From positions 35,256-99,255 of the forward strand of contig NZ_VMDW02000054.1 of NCBI RefSeq assembly GCF_007644045.2: a DNA stretch of 64,000 bases. The letters run 5' to 3'. Position numbers and translations under genes: made by a program. The notes beneath the pieces are model-generated. The model worked only from the letters and a program-made list of their open reading frames with translations, did no database searches and was not told the DNA's origin. Shown here piece by piece: positions 10,167-19,743 of this stretch; position 1 is the stretch's first letter, and each line of letters begins with the position of its first letter. This DNA is from Vogesella urethralis. GTDB lineage: Bacteria; Pseudomonadota; Gammaproteobacteria; Burkholderiales; Chromobacteriaceae.

Positions 10167-11372
10167 TTACCTCACCATCTGGTTCATGTCGATGATCGGC
10201 ATCATGATGGCCATCACGATCAGCAGCACCAGCCCGCCCATCACCAGAATCAGCAGCGGCTCCATCAGCGTGGTGAAGGTGGCCAGCTTGCGTTCCACTT
10301 CCTGCTGCTGCTGGACGGCGGCGCGATCCAGCATGTCGGCCAGGCGGCCGCTGGCTTCGCCGCTGCCGATCAAGTGGATCAGCACCGGCGGAAACTGGCG
10401 CGTACTGCCCAGCGCCCGCGACAGCGCCGTGCCCTCGCGGACTTTGTTCATGGTGTCGGTCAGCGCGTCCTGCATCGGGATCAGGCTGACAATGCCGCGC
10501 GCGGTGTCCAGCGCAGTCAGCAACGGCACGCCGGAGCCCACCAGAATGGACAGCGTGCTGGCCATGCGTGCGGTGTTGAGCGCCTGCAGCAAGCGGCCAA
10601 GCACCGGCAGCCGCAGCAGGCGGCCGTGCCAGGCACGGCGCAGGGCGGGCACCTGCAACAGGCGCCAGCTCCCTGCGGCGGCAGCCACCAGCAGCAACAG
10701 CAACACCACGCCCCAATCGCGCAGGAAGTGGCTGCTGGCCACCAGCATGCGCGTCAGCAGCGGCAGCGTCTGCTTGCTCTGGGCAAACACGCTCACCACC
10801 TGCGGCACCACGTACGCCATCAGCCCGCCCACCACCAGCAGTGCCACCACGGTGACTACCGCCGGGTAAGCCATGGCCAGCGCCACTTTCTGCTGCGTGT
10901 GCTGGCGCTGGTCCAGGTAGTGTGCCAGCTTGGCCATCACCTCGCCCAGGTGGCCGGATTGCTCGCCGCCCTGCACCAGCGAGCGGTACAGGCTGTTGAA
11001 CACGGCTGGCGCGCCGGCCAGCGCCTGCGCCAGCGATTTGCCTTCCAGGATGTCGCTGCGCACCTGGGCCAGCACGGCACGGGTGCGCGGGTGCTCGCTT
11101 TGCTCGGTGATGGCGGCCAGCGCGCGTTCCAGCGGCAGGCCGGCGTCCAGCAGCGTGGCCAGCTGCTGGGTGAACATCACCAGCTCGGCACGCGGCAGGC
11201 CACGCGCCAGCAGCGAATGGCCGCTACGCGGCGCGGCGACGCTATCCACTTCCAGCGGCAGCAGGCCGCGCTCGCGCAACTGGGCACGGGCGGCGCGGGC
11301 GGAGTCGGCCTCCAGCAGGCCGCTGTGCTCCTTGCCGGCGGCGTCGAGGGCGGTGTACTTGAATGCGGCCAA
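10167..11372 (-). CDS. gspF: Type II secretion inner-membrane platform protein GspF (TTG start)
   Basis: Polytopic platform protein, 401 aa, with two duplicated GspF domains separated by membrane segments. Typical stretches are FTQQLATLLDAGLPLERAL in the first half and SGEASGRLADML followed by a final membrane helix (EPLLILVMGGLVLLIVMAIMMPII). The start codon is TTG at 11370-11372, and that TTG is part of a copy of the repeated motif (GTTGGCCGCA). It begins 1 nt after the gspE stop, so initiation is probably coupled. Confidence 0.93.
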   Translation of the reverse strand: MAAFKYTALDAAGKEHSGLLEADSARAARAQLRERGLLPLEVDSVAAPRSGHSLLARGLPRAELVMFTQQLATLLDAGLPLERALAAITEQSEHPRTRAVLAQVRSDILEGKSLAQALAGAPAVFNSLYRSLVQGGEQSGHLGEVMAKLAHYLDQRQHTQQKVALAMAYPAVVTVVALLVVGGLMAYVVPQVVSVFAQSKQTLPLLTRMLVASSHFLRDWGVVLLLLLVAAAAGSWRLLQVPALRRAWHGRLLRLPVLGRLLQALNTARMASTLSILVGSGVPLLTALDTARGIVSLIPMQDALTDTMNKVREGTALSRALGSTRQFPPVLIHLIGSGEASGRLADMLDRAAVQQQQEVERKLATFTTLMEPLLILVMGGLVLLIVMAIMMPIIDMNQMVR

Positions 11373-11373
11373 C

Positions 11374-12828
11374 TCAGCTCCTCGTCACGCGCAGGATTTC
11401 TTCGAGGCTGGTTTCGCCGCCGCGTACCCAGCGCAGACCGTCGTCGCGCAGGCTGCGCATGCCGCACGACAAAGCGTGGGTGCGCAGTTCGGCTTCGCTG
11501 GCGCGGTCGTGGATCAGCTTCTGCAGCGTGTCGTCCACTTGCAGCAGCTCGTACACGCCGTAACGGCCGCGATAGCCGCTATTGCTGCACGCCGGGCAGC
11601 CGGCCGGGCGGTAATGCAGCACGCCCGGCGCACCGTCCAACGGCAGCGGGTGCGGCTGCTTGCACTGCGGGCACAGGCGGCGCACCAGCCGTTGCGCCAT
11701 CACGCCCAGCAGGCTGGACGCCAACAGGAAGGGCTCCACGCCCATGTCGGTCAAGCGCGTAATGGCGCTGGCAGCGTCGTTGGTGTGCAGCGTGGCCAGC
11801 ACCAGGTGGCCGGTGAGCGAGGCTTGCACGGCGATCTGTGCGGTTTCCAGGTCGCGGATTTCACCGATCATCACCACGTCCGGGTCCTGGCGCAGGATGG
11901 CGCGCAGCGCCTTGGCAAAACTCATGTCGATCTTGGCGTTTACCTGCGTCTGGCCGACGCCGTCCAGGTGGTATTCCACCGGGTCTTCTACCGTCATGAT
12001 GTTGGTGTGACGCGCATCCAGCCGCGATAGCGCGGCGTACAGCGTGGTGGTCTTGCCGGAGCCGGTAGGGCCGGTGACCAGCAAGATGCCGTGCGGCTGG
12101 CGGATCAGGCCGTCCACTTGCTGCAAGGTATCGGCGGCCATGCCCAGCGTGGCCAGGTCCAGCCGCGCCGCTTCTTTATCCAGCAGCCGCAACACCACGC
12201 GCTCGCCGTGGCTGGTGGGCAGCGTGGATACCCGCACGTCCACCGGGCGCCCGCCCAGCCGCAGCGAGATGCGGCCATCTTGCGGCAGCCGCTTTTCTGC
12301 GATGTCCATGCTGGCCATGATCTTCAGCCGCGACACCATGGCGGCGTGCAGCGCGCGGTGCGGCGTCACCACGTCGCGCAGCGTGCCGTCCAGCCGGAAA
12401 CGCACCAGGCTGCGGTCTTCGAAGGCTTCGATGTGGATGTCGGAGGCGCCGTCGCGCAGCGCCTGCGTCAGCAGCGCGTTGATCATGCGGATGATGGGCG
12501 CGTCGCCTTCGGACTCCAGCAGGTCTTCCACCTCGGGTAGGGAGTCCACCATGGCGTTCAGGTCCAGGCTGTCGCCGATATCGTCTACCACGCCGGCGGC
12601 GCCGTCGCTGCGGTTGGCATACAGGCTGGACAGGCGACGGTCCAGCTCGTCGGCGGCCAACGTTTCAACCTGATCGGGCGCACCGTGCAGGCGCAGCACC
12701 TCGCTGATGGCGGCTGGCGGCGTGGCGTCGTCCAGCAGCAGGACGCGGCCGTCGGGGCCGTCTTCCAGCACGATGCGCTGGCTGCGGGCAAAGGCAAAAC
12801 CCAGCACCGGGTGGCGGGCCACGCTCAT
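11374..12828 (-). CDS. gspE: Type II secretion ATPase GspE
   Basis: Hexameric cytoplasmic ATPase that powers pseudopilus assembly, 484 aa. Motifs in order: Walker A GPTGSGKTTT, Asp box region around TVEDPVEY, Walker B DPDVVMIGEIRD, His box ATLHTNDA, and a tetracysteine zinc element (CPQC and CPAC) near the C-terminus. The N-terminal N1 domain is short. Start ATG 12826-12828 overlaps the gspD stop (ATGA). Confidence 0.97.
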   Translation of the reverse strand: MSVARHPVLGFAFARSQRIVLEDGPDGRVLLLDDATPPAAISEVLRLHGAPDQVETLAADELDRRLSSLYANRSDGAAGVVDDIGDSLDLNAMVDSLPEVEDLLESEGDAPIIRMINALLTQALRDGASDIHIEAFEDRSLVRFRLDGTLRDVVTPHRALHAAMVSRLKIMASMDIAEKRLPQDGRISLRLGGRPVDVRVSTLPTSHGERVVLRLLDKEAARLDLATLGMAADTLQQVDGLIRQPHGILLVTGPTGSGKTTTLYAALSRLDARHTNIMTVEDPVEYHLDGVGQTQVNAKIDMSFAKALRAILRQDPDVVMIGEIRDLETAQIAVQASLTGHLVLATLHTNDAASAITRLTDMGVEPFLLASSLLGVMAQRLVRRLCPQCKQPHPLPLDGAPGVLHYRPAGCPACSNSGYRGRYGVYELLQVDDTLQKLIHDRASEAELRTHALSCGMRSLRDDGLRWVRGGETSLEEILRVTRS

Positions 12829-14894
12829 GGCGCTACCGTGCCGCTATTGCCCGGCAGCGGCAGTTGGCCGCGCTGCTGCAGCTGTTGCAGCAGGCCGCCG
12901 GCCGGGGTGGACTGGTAGGCATCGGCCGCATTCAGCGGCAGCTTGCCGTCCTGGCGCTGGCGCTCGCCGATCACGTAGTCGTAGCGGTCGCCGGCCACGT
13001 TTCGCGCGGCGGCGTCATCGCGCAGGATGGTGGGCTTCAGGAACACCATCAGGTTGGTTTTCTTGCGCTGCTTCTGCTGGTATTTGAACAGCCAGCCCAA
13101 GACGGGAAGGTCGCCCAGCAGCGGCACCTTGTTTTCGCCATCGCTGACCGACTCCTGGATCAGGCCGCCGATGGCGACGATGCTGCCGTCGTCTACCGTC
13201 ACTGTGGTTTCAATGGCGCGCTTGTTGGTGGTCAGCCCGGCCGGGTTGTTGCGGCTGGTTTCGTCCACCGACGACACCTCTTGCAGAATCTTCATTTTCA
13301 CCAGGCCGCCTTCGGAAATCTGCGGCGTCAGTTTCAGCGTCAGGCCCACGTCCTTGCGTTCGTAGGTCTGGAACGGCGACGACACGCTGCTGTTACCGCC
13401 GCTACCGTTGCCGGTATTGCTGTAGCTGCCGGTGAGGAAAGGCACGTTCTGGCCGATGACGATCTTGGCTTCTTCGTTGTCCAGCGTCATCAGGTTCGGC
13501 GTGGACAGCACGTTGCCGTCGGCTTCTTTTTCCAGCGCCCGCGCCAGCAAACCTAGGTTCAGTACCTGGCCGACGCCCGGAATATTGACCGTGCCCTTGC
13601 TGATGCCGATGGTCATGCCGCTGCTGCCGGCCAGCGCGCTGATGCCGGCAGTACCACCGGTAGCCACGTTGAGGATGCCGGGGTTGCTGGTGCCGGGGAA
13701 GTTGGTGCCGCCGATAACGCTGGTGCCGCCATTGCCCAAGCCGGACAGCGACTGCCACTGGATACCCACTTCCTGCGCCCGCTCGGCGGATACCTCCATC
13801 ACCAGCGCCTCGACGAACACCTGGGCGCGGCGACGGTCCAGCATGTCGATGACGTTGCGCAGGTTCTGGTACATGGCGTCCGGCACGTTCATGATCAACG
13901 CGTTGCTGGCGCTGTCGGCCTGGATCATATTGCCCAGCGGGCCGCTATTGTTGTCGGCGGCCTTGCTGGCCTGCGCGGTGTTGTTACCGGCGTTGGCCGC
14001 CGGCGTGGTTGGCGCCTGGCTGCTGCCCGCCTCGCTGGACAGCAGGCTGCGCAGCGTCTGCGCTACGCGGCTGGCTTCGGCGTTGCGCAGGTACACCACG
14101 CGCACGTTGGCGCCGGCCTGGCTGGGCTGGTCCAGCAGTGTCAGCAGGCTGCGGATCTTGCCCAGCCGCCCGGCGGTATCGGCACGCACCAGCAGGCTGT
14201 TGCTGCGCAGGTCGGGCACGATGGTGACACGGCCGCCGTCAGCAGCGTTGGCCGCACCGGTGCTGGCTTCCTGCATCAGCTTGTTCAACTGGCTGGCCAT
14301 TTCCACTGCCGACGCGTACTTCACCGGCAGCACCACGGTATCGGCGGCGCTGGCGCTTTCAATGCTGTCGATGATGGCTTCGATGCGGCGGATGTTGTCG
14401 GCGTAGTCAGTCACCACCACGGCGTTGGCCTGCGGCATGGCCGCCACGGTGTTGTTGGGCGAAATGAGGGGGCGGATTACCGGCACCAGCTGGTTGGCGC
14501 TGCCGTGGCGCAGGATGAACACCTTGGTGATCAGGCGGTCGCCGTCACCGCGGCGCGCATTGCCCACGCGGGCGTGCAGCTTGGCGTCGGCCTCCGGCAC
14601 GATCTTGATCACGCCATCGCCTTCCACCGCCGTAAAGCCCTGCATGCGCAGGCTGGACAGCAGAATCTGGTAAGACAGTTCGCGTGGCACCGGCCGGGCC
14701 GACACGATATTGACCGTGCCCTTTACCCGCGGGTCCAGCACGAAGTTTTTACCGGAGATATCGCCGATGGCCTTCACCACGGTGTCGATGTCGACGTTGA
14801 CGAAGTTCAGCATTACCGGCTCGTCCGGCGCGGCATAGGCTTGGCAAGCAAACACCAGCGCCAGGGCACCGGCCAATCGGGCTATCTGCATCAT
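12825..14894 (-). CDS. gspD: Type II secretion outer-membrane secretin GspD
   Basis: Forms the outer-membrane channel. It is 689 aa from ATG 14892-14894 (MMQIARLAGALALVFACQAYA, a signal peptide). Domains: N0 (VMLNFVNVDIDTVVKAIGDISGKNFVLDP), N1-N3 KH-like repeats separated by a Ser/Gly/Ala/Asn-rich linker, then the secretin core with VPFLTGSYSN and the terminal LMVFLKPTILRD. The open frame extends to a GTG at 14942, but that start lacks both a signal-peptide context and a Shine-Dalgarno. It overlaps gspE by 4 nt. Confidence 0.96.
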   Translation of the reverse strand: MMQIARLAGALALVFACQAYAAPDEPVMLNFVNVDIDTVVKAIGDISGKNFVLDPRVKGTVNIVSARPVPRELSYQILLSSLRMQGFTAVEGDGVIKIVPEADAKLHARVGNARRGDGDRLITKVFILRHGSANQLVPVIRPLISPNNTVAAMPQANAVVVTDYADNIRRIEAIIDSIESASAADTVVLPVKYASAVEMASQLNKLMQEASTGAANAADGGRVTIVPDLRSNSLLVRADTAGRLGKIRSLLTLLDQPSQAGANVRVVYLRNAEASRVAQTLRSLLSSEAGSSQAPTTPAANAGNNTAQASKAADNNSGPLGNMIQADSASNALIMNVPDAMYQNLRNVIDMLDRRRAQVFVEALVMEVSAERAQEVGIQWQSLSGLGNGGTSVIGGTNFPGTSNPGILNVATGGTAGISALAGSSGMTIGISKGTVNIPGVGQVLNLGLLARALEKEADGNVLSTPNLMTLDNEEAKIVIGQNVPFLTGSYSNTGNGSGGNSSVSSPFQTYERKDVGLTLKLTPQISEGGLVKMKILQEVSSVDETSRNNPAGLTTNKRAIETTVTVDDGSIVAIGGLIQESVSDGENKVPLLGDLPVLGWLFKYQQKQRKKTNLMVFLKPTILRDDAAARNVAGDRYDYVIGERQRQDGKLPLNAADAYQSTPAGGLLQQLQQRGQLPLPGNSGTVAP

Positions 14895-15004
14895 GAGTGT
14901 TGTCGTTGTTGTTTGTGTTGTATCAGTACGGTAAACAGTCACCGCGCCAGCGGAAGCGACAGCCTAACGCCGCACCGGGGTTTCGATAAACCCTCGCGCC
15001 GCAG

Positions 15005-15607
15005 TCAATCCTTGTTGATGGGTTCGGCGCGTGGTGGTGACGCCTGGCTGCCGTCAACCGGCGCTGCCTGCAGGTACTGAGGGGGGACCACCGGCACAGT
15101 TTGCTGCGGTGGCGATATCGGCACCATGCTGCTACTGGTAGCAGGCAGCGTCTGCGGTACAGCCGTGGCAGGGGTTCGCTCCAGCGCCACCCTTACCTCT
15201 CCGCCCCCCTGCTGCTGAATGACGATGCCGCGGCCATCCACCTTGCGCAGCCACCAGCCGCCGGGCGACTGCTCGCCCATGCGCAAAGGCAGCATCTGGC
15301 CGTTTTCCAGCACGATGGCAAAGTCCTGCTGCGAGCCGTGGCCGCCGCCCAGCACGCCCAGTACCTGCAACGGCGGCGCAGCCTGGGCCACGGCCTGCTG
15401 ACTGCTACCGAACCAGGCTTGCTGTGCCACGCTGCCAGCAGCGGCCTGCGGTTGTGGCATGTCCAGCGTACGCAAAGCAGGCGCAGACGGTGCCAGCAGC
15501 TGGGTGGCGGTGGCGACCAGCCACCAACTCGCCAGCGCAGCAGCCAGTAGTGGCAAGCCGGCAGGCAACTGCCGCGCAAGACTGCGAATGTTGTGTATCG
15601 GCATCAT
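15005..15607 (-). CDS. gspC: Type II secretion protein GspC (short form)
   Basis: First gene of the operon, 200 aa from ATG 15605-15607. It has a cytoplasmic N-terminus, one membrane helix (LPLLAAALASWWLVATATQLL) and an HR domain (LQVLGVLGGGHGSQQDFAIVLENGQMLPLRMGE) that contacts secretin N0. After this only a Pro/Gln/Ser-rich tail follows; the C-terminal PDZ domain of classical GspC is absent. The gap to gspD (14895-15004) contains no obvious terminator. Confidence 0.88.
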   Translation of the reverse strand: MMPIHNIRSLARQLPAGLPLLAAALASWWLVATATQLLAPSAPALRTLDMPQPQAAAGSVAQQAWFGSSQQAVAQAAPPLQVLGVLGGGHGSQQDFAIVLENGQMLPLRMGEQSPGGWWLRKVDGRGIVIQQQGGGEVRVALERTPATAVPQTLPATSSSMVPISPPQQTVPVVPPQYLQAAPVDGSQASPPRAEPINKD

Positions 15608-15734
15608 GTCAGGGCGATCACAAGGGGAAACAAAACAGAAAGAGTAATGAAGACAGCATGGATGGGCAAGCATCCTACACTGGCCGCATTGCCAGCAGAT
15701 GAAAACGCCGGTGCGCTCGATAGCAATCGACCAT

Positions 15735-15763
15735 GAAAAAGCCCCGCCGGCAAACGGCGGGGC
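15735..15763 (-). terminator. Intrinsic terminator after the acyl-CoA dehydrogenase gene
   Basis: GCCCCGCCG (15741-15749), 5-nt loop, CGGCGGGGC (15755-15763); on the minus strand it is followed by TTTTT (complement of 15736-15740). It separates the acyl-CoA dehydrogenase gene from the gsp operon. Confidence 0.85.
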
Positions 15764-15792
15764 GGTGTCGGTGACGGTGTGGCTGTCGCGGC

Positions 15793-17577
15793 TTAGAACA
15801 GGGCCTCGTCCAGTGCCAGCACGCTATCGGCGCCGTGCAGGATGGCCGCGGCCAAGCCACCGGTTTGCGGCAGCAGGTGCTCGGCGTAGAAACGCGCGGT
15901 CACTTGCTTGGCGGCCAGGAAATCGGTATCGGCGTCTTCCTCGCCCTGCTGTGCTTTGGCGATCAGCGCGGCACGGCCCATCATCCAGCCGCCCAGCGTG
16001 ATACCCATCAGCTTCAGGAACGGTACCGAACCCGCAGCGGCCAGCGCGGGCTGGCTGCCGAAGGTGCCAACGATGAAATCGACGCAACGCTCGGCGTCTT
16101 TCGCCGCCGCTTCCAGGTTGGCCGCGATGCTGTCGAAGCCGGCTGCGGCCAGCTTGGCCACGGTGCTGCGTACTTCTTCCAGCAGCCAGCGTGCGGTGGC
16201 GCCGTTTTCACTGGCGGTTTTACGGCCGATCAGGTCCAGCGCCTGGATGCCGGTGGTGCCTTCGTAGATGGCGGTAATGCGCGCGTCGCGGCAGTACTGC
16301 GCTACGCCGGTTTCCTCGATGTAGCCCATGCCGCCGTGGATCTGCATGCCCAGGCTGGTGATTTCGTTGGCCTGCTCGGTGTTCCAGCCCTTGACGATCG
16401 GGATCAGGAAGTTCACCAGCGCCTGGTTGCGCGCGGCTTCGCTGGCCACCGGGTGGCGGGCAGCGCGGTCGAGCGCGGCGGCAGCGTAAAAAGCCAGTGC
16501 GCGTTGCGCTTCGATCTGGGCGCGCATGGTCATCAGCATGCGGCGTACGTCGGGGTGGCGGATGATGGCCACACCGGCCGGGTCCGGGCTGCCGACGGCG
16601 CGGCTTTGCACGCGGTCGCGGGCGTATTCCACTGCCTTCTGGTAAGCACGCTCGGACACCGCCATGCCTTCGATGCCCACGCCCAGACGAGCGTGGTTCA
16701 TCATGGTGAACATATAGCCCAGGCCCTTGTTGGCCTCGCCCACCAGGTAGCCGATGGCGCCGCCTTCGTCACCGAAGCTCATCACGGCGGTGGGGCTGCC
16801 GTGGATGCCCAGTTTGTGTTCCAGCGACACGCAGCGCACGTCGTTACGTTCCCCCAGGCTGCCCTCGGCATTCACCAGGAACTTGGGCACGATGAACAGC
16901 GAGATGCCTTTCACGCCCGCCGGGGCGTCGGGCAGACGGGCCAACACCAGGTGGACGATGTTGTCCGCCATGTCGTGCTCGCCCCAGGTAATGAAGATTT
17001 TCTGGCCGCTGATCTTGTAGCTGCCATCGCCTACCGGGATGGCCTTGCTGCGTACCTGGGCCAGGTCGGAGCCCGCTTGCGGCTCGGTCAGGTTCATGGT
17101 GCCGGTCCACTCGCCGGTAGACATGCGCGGCAGGTAGACGGCTTTCAGTTCTTCGGAGGCGTGATGATTGATGGCCTCGATGGCGCCCAGCGTCAGCATC
17201 GGCGCCAGCGAAAACGCCAGGTTGGCCGAGCACCACATTTCTTCTGCGGCCAACGCCACCAGCGCCGGCAGCCCTTGGCCACCGAATTCGGCCGGGGCAC
17301 GCAGGCCCACCCAGCCGGCTTCCACGTACTGCTGCCACGCTTCCTTGAAGCCTTCGGCGGCGGTAACGGTAAAGTCCGGCGACCACTTGGCGCCCTTGTC
17401 GCCCTGCTTGTTGATCGGGGCCAGCACGCCTTCGGCGAACTTGGCGCCTTCTTCCAGAATGGCGTCGACCAGCTCGACCGAGCAGTCTTCGTAGCCGGGC
17501 AGGCTGCACACGGCCGGCAGCTCGGCCAGCTCGTTCAGGGCAAAACGGATTTCCTTGGCGGGGGCCTTGTAGATCAT
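15793..17577 (-). CDS. Acyl-CoA dehydrogenase (long, DmdC/FadE-like, C-terminal extension)
   Basis: FAD enzyme that desaturates acyl-CoA and hands electrons to ETF. At 594 aa it is longer than standard acyl-CoA dehydrogenases (about 380) and matches the subfamily with a C-terminal extension (DmdC-like, annotated also as 3-methylmercaptopropionyl-CoA dehydrogenase). Landmarks: MNLTEPQAGSDLA and FITWGEHDMADNIVHLVLAR for flavin binding, and the catalytic-loop region YEGTTGIQALDLIGRK. ATG 17575-17577 has GGAG upstream. etfA and etfB lie just upstream on the same strand, which fits the electron route. The exact acyl substrate is unknown. Confidence 0.9.
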   Translation of the reverse strand: MIYKAPAKEIRFALNELAELPAVCSLPGYEDCSVELVDAILEEGAKFAEGVLAPINKQGDKGAKWSPDFTVTAAEGFKEAWQQYVEAGWVGLRAPAEFGGQGLPALVALAAEEMWCSANLAFSLAPMLTLGAIEAINHHASEELKAVYLPRMSTGEWTGTMNLTEPQAGSDLAQVRSKAIPVGDGSYKISGQKIFITWGEHDMADNIVHLVLARLPDAPAGVKGISLFIVPKFLVNAEGSLGERNDVRCVSLEHKLGIHGSPTAVMSFGDEGGAIGYLVGEANKGLGYMFTMMNHARLGVGIEGMAVSERAYQKAVEYARDRVQSRAVGSPDPAGVAIIRHPDVRRMLMTMRAQIEAQRALAFYAAAALDRAARHPVASEAARNQALVNFLIPIVKGWNTEQANEITSLGMQIHGGMGYIEETGVAQYCRDARITAIYEGTTGIQALDLIGRKTASENGATARWLLEEVRSTVAKLAAAGFDSIAANLEAAAKDAERCVDFIVGTFGSQPALAAAGSVPFLKLMGITLGGWMMGRAALIAKAQQGEEDADTDFLAAKQVTARFYAEHLLPQTGGLAAAILHGADSVLALDEALF

Positions 17578-17646
17578 GAGATTACTCCTCGATTAACTCG
17601 TCATCGTGCAAAAAAACCGGCAACCGATCCGGCTGATGGCAAGCCC

Positions 17647-17752
17647 GCGCTGCAAGCAGCGCGCATTTCCCCAGACGAACCGGTACACCGGTTTTCTTGT
17701 GTGGCGTGGCACCGTAGCGCCACGCCTTGTTTTATTGATACAGCTTGCTAGT
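17647..17752 (-). other. Etf-acyl-CoA dehydrogenase spacer with several hairpins
   Basis: The 180-nt spacer between etfA and the acyl-CoA dehydrogenase gene has a perfect inverted repeat (GCGCTGCAAGCAGCGC, about 17649-17664), an ACCGGTACACCGGT repeat near 17681-17694, and a GGCGTGG/CCACGCC hairpin near 17703-17726. None has the T-run expected for a minus-strand terminator, so read-through from etfA is possible. Confidence 0.4.
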
Positions 17753-17757
17753 GCGTC

Positions 17758-18690
17758 TTACTTGGACAGCTCGGCCATCAGTTCCGGCACCACGGTGAAC
17801 AGGTCACCCACAATGCCGTAGTCGGCGATCTGGAAGATCGGCGCTTCTTCGTCCTTGTTGATCGCCACGATCACCTTGGAGTCTTTCATGCCGGCCAGGT
17901 GCTGGATGGCACCGGAGATGCCCACCGCCACGTACAGCTGCGGGGCCACCACTTTGCCGGTCTGGCCAACCTGGTAGTCGTTCGGCGCGTAGCCGGCGTC
18001 AACCGCAGCGCGCGAGGCACCCACGGCCGCGCCCAGCTTGTCGGCCAGCGGCTCGATGACGGCTTTGAACTGTTCTTCGGAGCCCAGCGCGCGGCCACCA
18101 GACACGATGATCTTGGCAGCGCCCAGTTCCGGGCGGTCGGACTTGGTCAGTTCCTGGCCCACGAAAGCAGACAGCGCGGCGTCGGCAGCGGCGGCCACGC
18201 TTTCCACGTTGGCCGCACCGCCTTGTGCCGCCGCTTCGAAAGCGGTGGTACGCACAGTGATGACCTTGATGGCGTCGGCAGACTGGACGGTAGCCAGCAC
18301 GTTACCGGCGTAGACCGGGCGGACGAAGGTGTCAGCGGACTCGACAGCGATGATGTCGGAGATCTGGGCCACGTCCAGCAGCGCAGCCACGCGCGGCAGC
18401 AGGTTCTTGCCGTAGGAGGTAGCCGGGGCCAGCACGTGGCTGTAACCACGGGCCAGGTCCACCACCAGCGGCGCCAGGTTTTCGGCCAGGCCGTGAGCGT
18501 AGGCGGCGTTGTCGGCCAGCAGTACCTTGGCCACACCGGCTACCGCCTTGGCTGCGTCGGCGGCGGCAGCGGCGTTGTGGCCGGCTACTAACACGTGTAC
18601 CTCGCCCAGCTTGGCAGCGGCGGTAACGGTATTGAGGGTGCCTGCTTTCAGGCTCTGGTTGTCGTGTTCAGCGATAACGAGAATAGCCAT
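17758..18690 (-). CDS. etfA: Electron transfer flavoprotein alpha subunit
   Basis: 310-aa FAD-binding subunit that passes electrons from acyl-CoA dehydrogenases to ETF:quinone oxidoreductase. The C-terminal FAD signature is intact: [19 protein letters not shown] and [24 protein letters not shown]. It starts 3 nt after etfB ends, so the two are co-transcribed. Confidence 0.97.
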   Translation of the reverse strand: MAILVIAEHDNQSLKAGTLNTVTAAAKLGEVHVLVAGHNAAAAADAAKAVAGVAKVLLADNAAYAHGLAENLAPLVVDLARGYSHVLAPATSYGKNLLPRVAALLDVAQISDIIAVESADTFVRPVYAGNVLATVQSADAIKVITVRTTAFEAAAQGGAANVESVAAAADAALSAFVGQELTKSDRPELGAAKIIVSGGRALGSEEQFKAVIEPLADKLGAAVGASRAAVDAGYAPNDYQVGQTGKVVAPQLYVAVGISGAIQHLAGMKDSKVIVAINKDEEAPIFQIADYGIVGDLFTVVPELMAELSK

Positions 18691-18693
18691 GGC

Positions 18694-19443
18694 TTACAGC
18701 ACCTTTGCGTCGTTTTTCAGTTTGGCTACCAGCTCGGCGGCATTGGCAACCTTGATACCGGCGGAGCGCTTGGCAGGCTCGGCCACTTTCAGGGTTTTCA
18801 GACGCGGGGTCACGTCCACGCCCAGGTCGGCCGGGGTGGTTTTGTCCAGCGGCTTTTTCTTGGCGGCCATGATGTTCGGCAGCTTGACGTAGCGCGGCTC
18901 GTTCAGGCGCAGGTCGGTGGTCACCACCGCCGGCAGACGCAGCTTGACGGTTTCCAGACCGCCGTCCACTTCGCGGGTCACGTCCACGGTTTCGGCGGAC
19001 AGGTCCACTTTGGACGCGAAGGTACCCTGACCCCAGCCCAGCAGCGCGGCAGCCATCTGGCCGGTCTGGTTGGCGTCGTCATCGATGGCCTGTTTGCCCA
19101 CGATCAACAGCTGCGGCTGCTCTTTGTCGGCAACGGCTTTCAGCAGTTTGGCTACCGCCAGCGGCTGCAGCTCGGCGTCGGTTTCCACCAGAATGGCGCG
19201 GTCGGCACCCATGGCCAGTGCGGTGCGCAGGGTTTCCTCGCACTGCTTCACGCCCATGGACACGGCGACGATCTCGGTGATCTTGCCGGCTTCTTTCAGA
19301 CGCACCGCCTCTTCCACGGCGATCTCGTCGAACGGGTTCATCGACATCTTGACGTTGGCCACATCCACGTCGGTGCCATCGGCCTTGACGCGTACTTTCA
19401 CGTTGTAATCGACAACGCGTTTCACAGCGACTAGAGCTTTCAT
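18694..19443 (-). CDS. etfB: Electron transfer flavoprotein beta subunit
   Basis: 249-aa AMP-binding subunit of ETF. N-terminus [20 protein letters not shown] and the signature [40 protein letters not shown] are diagnostic. ATG 19441-19443 has a strong GGAGGA 3 nt upstream. It is the first gene of etfBA and acyl-CoA dehydrogenase. Confidence 0.97.
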   Translation of the reverse strand: MKALVAVKRVVDYNVKVRVKADGTDVDVANVKMSMNPFDEIAVEEAVRLKEAGKITEIVAVSMGVKQCEETLRTALAMGADRAILVETDAELQPLAVAKLLKAVADKEQPQLLIVGKQAIDDDANQTGQMAAALLGWGQGTFASKVDLSAETVDVTREVDGGLETVKLRLPAVVTTDLRLNEPRYVKLPNIMAAKKKPLDKTTPADLGVDVTPRLKTLKVAEPAKRSAGIKVANAAELVAKLKNDAKVL

Positions 19444-19743
19444 ATTCCTCCAGCAGACTCTTCAGGTTTCAACGACTCGCCCCGAGCGGGCAGCGGTTGC
19501 ATTGTAGCGCGCCGCCAAGTCAAACGAGCGTTTAATTGGTAAACTGACCACAAAAAAAACATGCAGTACAACAGGGGTGTGCAGATATTACGCCATTTCC
19601 CCGCAATTTGCATTTGGGGCAAAGCGTGTCAGAATGCAGCGCAACATTGAGCATGTCATAAGCAGAAAAACAGGCAGGAACACCTTGAAAGTGGCGCCGG
19701 CGCTGGGCTGGCGTTGCATACCGCCTTCCGCAAAGGAGTTGTG
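19444..19743. other. Divergent intergenic region etfB / MaoC-type hydratase
   Basis: 300 nt without a gene. On the minus strand it contains TACAAT about 70 nt before etfB, a plausible -10 box, but the nearest TTGACT is too close to be its -35. An A-tract lies near 19552-19560. I see no operator palindrome or RNA gene here. Confidence 0.4.

Noticed and set aside
8400..15607. Possible type IV pilus rather than type II secretion operon
   Set aside because: The gene order C-D-E-F-G-H-I-J-K-L-M-N, the GspG calcium-site region and the GspK, L and M proteins are type II secretion features; the pilus genes are separate at 25099-28900.
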